Of a stretch of DNA of 64,000 nt, positions 62,157 through 64,000 are shown piece by piece. The DNA is from Chitinilyticum litopenaei DSM 21440 (GTDB lineage: Bacteria > Pseudomonadota > Gammaproteobacteria > Burkholderiales > Chitinibacteraceae): positions 62,001 through 126,000 of the forward strand of contig NZ_ATZJ01000006.1 of NCBI RefSeq assembly GCF_000428145.1. Direction: 5' to 3'. The position numbers were made by a program, and so were the translations under genes. Under the pieces are notes generated by a model that saw only the letters and a list, made by a program, of their open reading frames with translations, searched no databases and had not been told where the DNA came from. Position 1 is the first letter of the stretch. Each line of letters starts with the position of its first letter.

Positions 62157-64000
62157 ACTGCCGGCGCCCACGCCCCGCCTGGGGCGCTGGGCGCTGACGC
62201 TGCCTTCCTTTCTGGCCGGCCTCTTCACCCTGGGCCTCGGCGTCTTTCTGGTCTTCAGTTACTACAACGACCGCAACAGCCGCTCAGCCGTGCTCGAGCA
62301 GGATCTGCTCTGGCAAAAGCAGGCAATCGGCCTGCAGATGAGCAACACGCGCCACGAGCTGGAAAGCCTGGCAGCCACGCTGGCCGCCAACGGCCTGACG
62401 TCGGCCGACTTCACCGCGCGCACGCTGTCGCTGGTACAGAACACCCCCGAGCTGCTGAGCCTGGCCTATGTCGATGAAACCGTACAGACGCGCTGGCGCA
62501 CGCCGCTCAACCCGCTGCCAGCCGAGGCGGGGCTGGCGCACCGCAACCTGGTGTCGCAGCGCGCCGCCGTGCTGCTGGCCGACGAGCCGGTGTACAGCAT
62601 GCCGATCACCGATACCGGCACGCCGCTGCTGGCACTGGCCGTGCCGGTCAAGCTGCCGTTTGCCGGCCGGCATTTTCTGGTGGCGCAGTTCGACCTCAAC
62701 CGCCTGCTGAACCAGCAGGTGCCCTGGTGGATTGCCCAGCGCTACCAGGTCAGCCTGGTGCGCCCGGATGGCAGCATCCTGGCGCACAAATTCGACCGCC
62801 GCCTCGACCCGGGCACGCTGTCGCAACAGCTGCCGCTGGACATCGGCCCCGAACACCTGCAGCTGCAGGCCACCGTGTACCGCGAGCGCGGCGACCTGCG
62901 CCAGAACACGCTGCTGAGCGCCCTGATCGGCCTCTCGCTGCTGATGCTGGCCTCGACCTGGGCGATGCGCCGCCACATCCGCGAACGCCAGGCCGCCGAA
63001 GCGCTGCTGCGCCGCGAAACCGCCATGCGCATGGCGATGGAGGATTCGCTGATCACCGGCACGCGCGTGATGGATCTGGAAGGCCGGCTCACCTACGTCA
63101 ACCGCGCCTTTTGCACGATGACCGGCTTTGCCGCCGAACAGATGCTCGCCGCCGGTCAGCTGATGCCCTACTGGCCGCCGGAAGAGCTGGAGCATTGCCT
63201 GGCCATCAACCGGCAGATCCTGGGCGGAGAAACCGACAGCAACGGCTTTCAGTGCCGCTTCCAGCGCAGCAACGGCGAGCGCTTCGACGTGCGCATCTAC
63301 GCCGCCAGGCTGGTCGATGGCGAGGGCCAGCACATCGGCTGGATCAGCTCGATCTACGACATCACCGAGCTGCAGCGCGAGCGCGAGGCGCTGCAGGCCT
63401 CGCACGAGCGCTTTGTCGCCGTGCTCAACGGCCTCGACGCCGCCGTGGTGGTGTCGGATGCCAGCAGTGGCGAGCTGCTGCTGGCCAATCCGCAGTACTA
63501 CCATGCCTTCCGCTTGCCCGAGGAGCACGAGCGCTGCTGTGTCATCCCGCTGCTGCACCGCGAGCAGACAGCCGCGCAATCGGCCGAATGGTTCGACGAG
63601 TTTGGCCAGCACTGGTACCAGATCAAGAGCCGCCCCAGCATCTGGGTGGATGGCTCGCTGGTCTGGCTGGAAATCATCACCGACATCACGGCGCTCAAAG
63701 AGGCGCAGCAGCGCGAGCAGCAGCAGAACGAACAGCTGCAGCAGACCACGCGGCTGATATCCATGGGCGAGATGGCCTCCAGCCTCGCCCACGAACTGAA
63801 CCAGCCGCTGGCCGCGATTGCCAGCTACGCCACCGGCTGCCGCAACCTGCTCACGCAGGCCGAGCCGAATCTGCGCCAGCTCGATCAGGCCATCGAAAAA
63901 ATGGCCGAGCAGGCCAAGCGTGCCGGCCTCATCATTCGCGGCATCCGCGAATTCGTGCAGCGGCGCGCGCCGCACCGCGCCGCCTGCCAGATGCACCAGC
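62149..64000 (+). CDS. PAS-domain sensor histidine kinase, 3' end outside the window
   Basis: 617 codons visible. The GTG at 62149 overlaps the ldhA stop by eight bases, and the reading frame has a TGA three codons upstream, so no earlier start exists. One membrane helix (about 17-38), a periplasmic sensor region (about 40-255) and a second helix (about 263-280) come first. Two PAS domains (about 290-400 and 410-520) and a coiled coil follow. The H-box is SLAHELNQPLAAI with His548. HELNQP kinases include DctS and FixL-like sensors, often for dicarboxylates or gases. The ATPase domain and any partner regulator are beyond the window. Confidence 0.9.
   Translation, partial: MRKLPAPTPRLGRWALTLPSFLAGLFTLGLGVFLVFSYYNDRNSRSAVLEQDLLWQKQAIGLQMSNTRHELESLAATLAANGLTSADFTARTLSLVQNTPELLSLAYVDETVQTRWRTPLNPLPAEAGLAHRNLVSQRAAVLLADEPVYSMPITDTGTPLLALAVPVKLPFAGRHFLVAQFDLNRLLNQQVPWWIAQRYQVSLVRPDGSILAHKFDRRLDPGTLSQQLPLDIGPEHLQLQATVYRERGDLRQNTLLSALIGLSLLMLASTWAMRRHIRERQAAEALLRRETAMRMAMEDSLITGTRVMDLEGRLTYVNRAFCTMTGFAAEQMLAAGQLMPYWPPEELEHCLAINRQILGGETDSNGFQCRFQRSNGERFDVRIYAARLVDGEGQHIGWISSIYDITELQREREALQASHERFVAVLNGLDAAVVVSDASSGELLLANPQYYHAFRLPEEHERCCVIPLLHREQTAAQSAEWFDEFGQHWYQIKSRPSIWVDGSLVWLEIITDITALKEAQQREQQQNEQLQQTTRLISMGEMASSLAHELNQPLAAIASYATGCRNLLTQAEPNLRQLDQAIEKMAEQAKRAGLIIRGIREFVQRRAPHRAACQMHQ

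Overview
The window is a GC-rich, gene-dense stretch of a bacterial chromosome with ordinary housekeeping content. Gene content (glyQ/glyS with gmhB and plsC, prfA-hemA, ubiE-ubiJ-ubiB, pilU, ppc, a 360-residue transaldolase, a pot polyamine operon, many c-di-GMP proteins and a secreted chitinase) points to a betaproteobacterium. A chitin-degrading member of the Neisseriales (Chitinibacteraceae/Chromobacteriaceae type) is my inference; no rRNA is present to fix the taxonomy. I saw no tRNA, rRNA, CRISPR array, transposase, integrase or phage gene.

Layout. 1-2.4 kb: end of gltB, then gltD (ammonia assimilation). 2.6-6.8 kb: three TPR proteins, one carrying a GGDEF diguanylate cyclase domain, around a 566-base non-coding region rich in hairpins. 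6.9-13.1 kb: a MarC-type membrane protein, rpiA, phoU, an AEC-type transporter, pilU and an unknown membrane-anchored protein. 13.2-16.8 kb: prfA, hemA and murB. 17-21 kb: a periplasmic solute-binding protein, a small exported protein and ppc. 21.4-24.7 kb: ubiE-ubiJ-ubiB with a DUF971 gene (ubiquinone synthesis). 24.9-28.7 kb: phoB-phoR behind a likely Pho box, transaldolase, a DUF2809 protein. 28.9-31.6 kb: a 901-residue GH18 chitinase behind a long AT-rich leader. 32-40 kb: pbpC and a large alpha-2-macroglobulin gene overlapping by one base. 40.5-42.3 kb: a QueD-like enzyme and a VanZ-like protein. 42.4-46.6 kb: polyamine ABC transporter (potG-potH-potI, then potF behind a terminator). 46.8-51.2 kb: an apparent operon of HD-GYP, EAL and dGTPase genes. 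51.3-52.6 kb: two orphan genes between two copies of a repeat. 53-58.6 kb: a glyQ-lipoprotein-glyS-gmhB-plsC-metallopeptidase operon. 58.9-64 kb: soluble lytic transglycosylase, an RRM-like small protein, ldhA, and the start of a PAS sensor kinase cut by the window end.

The least explained signals are non-coding. A family of imperfect palindromes of exactly 47 bases (pattern GGTAT-N8-AGCC-N13-GGCT-N8-ATACC) occurs eight times between genes, usually just after a stop codon and almost always in one orientation. Two other dispersed families are also present: three palindromes built from AACGCAGAG arms, and TGAGGTG heptamer tracts, each followed by a CTCAC-rich segment. A rod-like nested hairpin lies at 5425-5490. 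Among proteins, the odd points are an HD-GYP protein with Leu in place of the HD histidine, two TPR proteins resembling the sensory half of their diguanylate cyclase neighbour but without a GGDEF domain, a 60-residue protein with a near-perfect ribosome binding site, and an orphan protein with a CxxCCxxC cluster.
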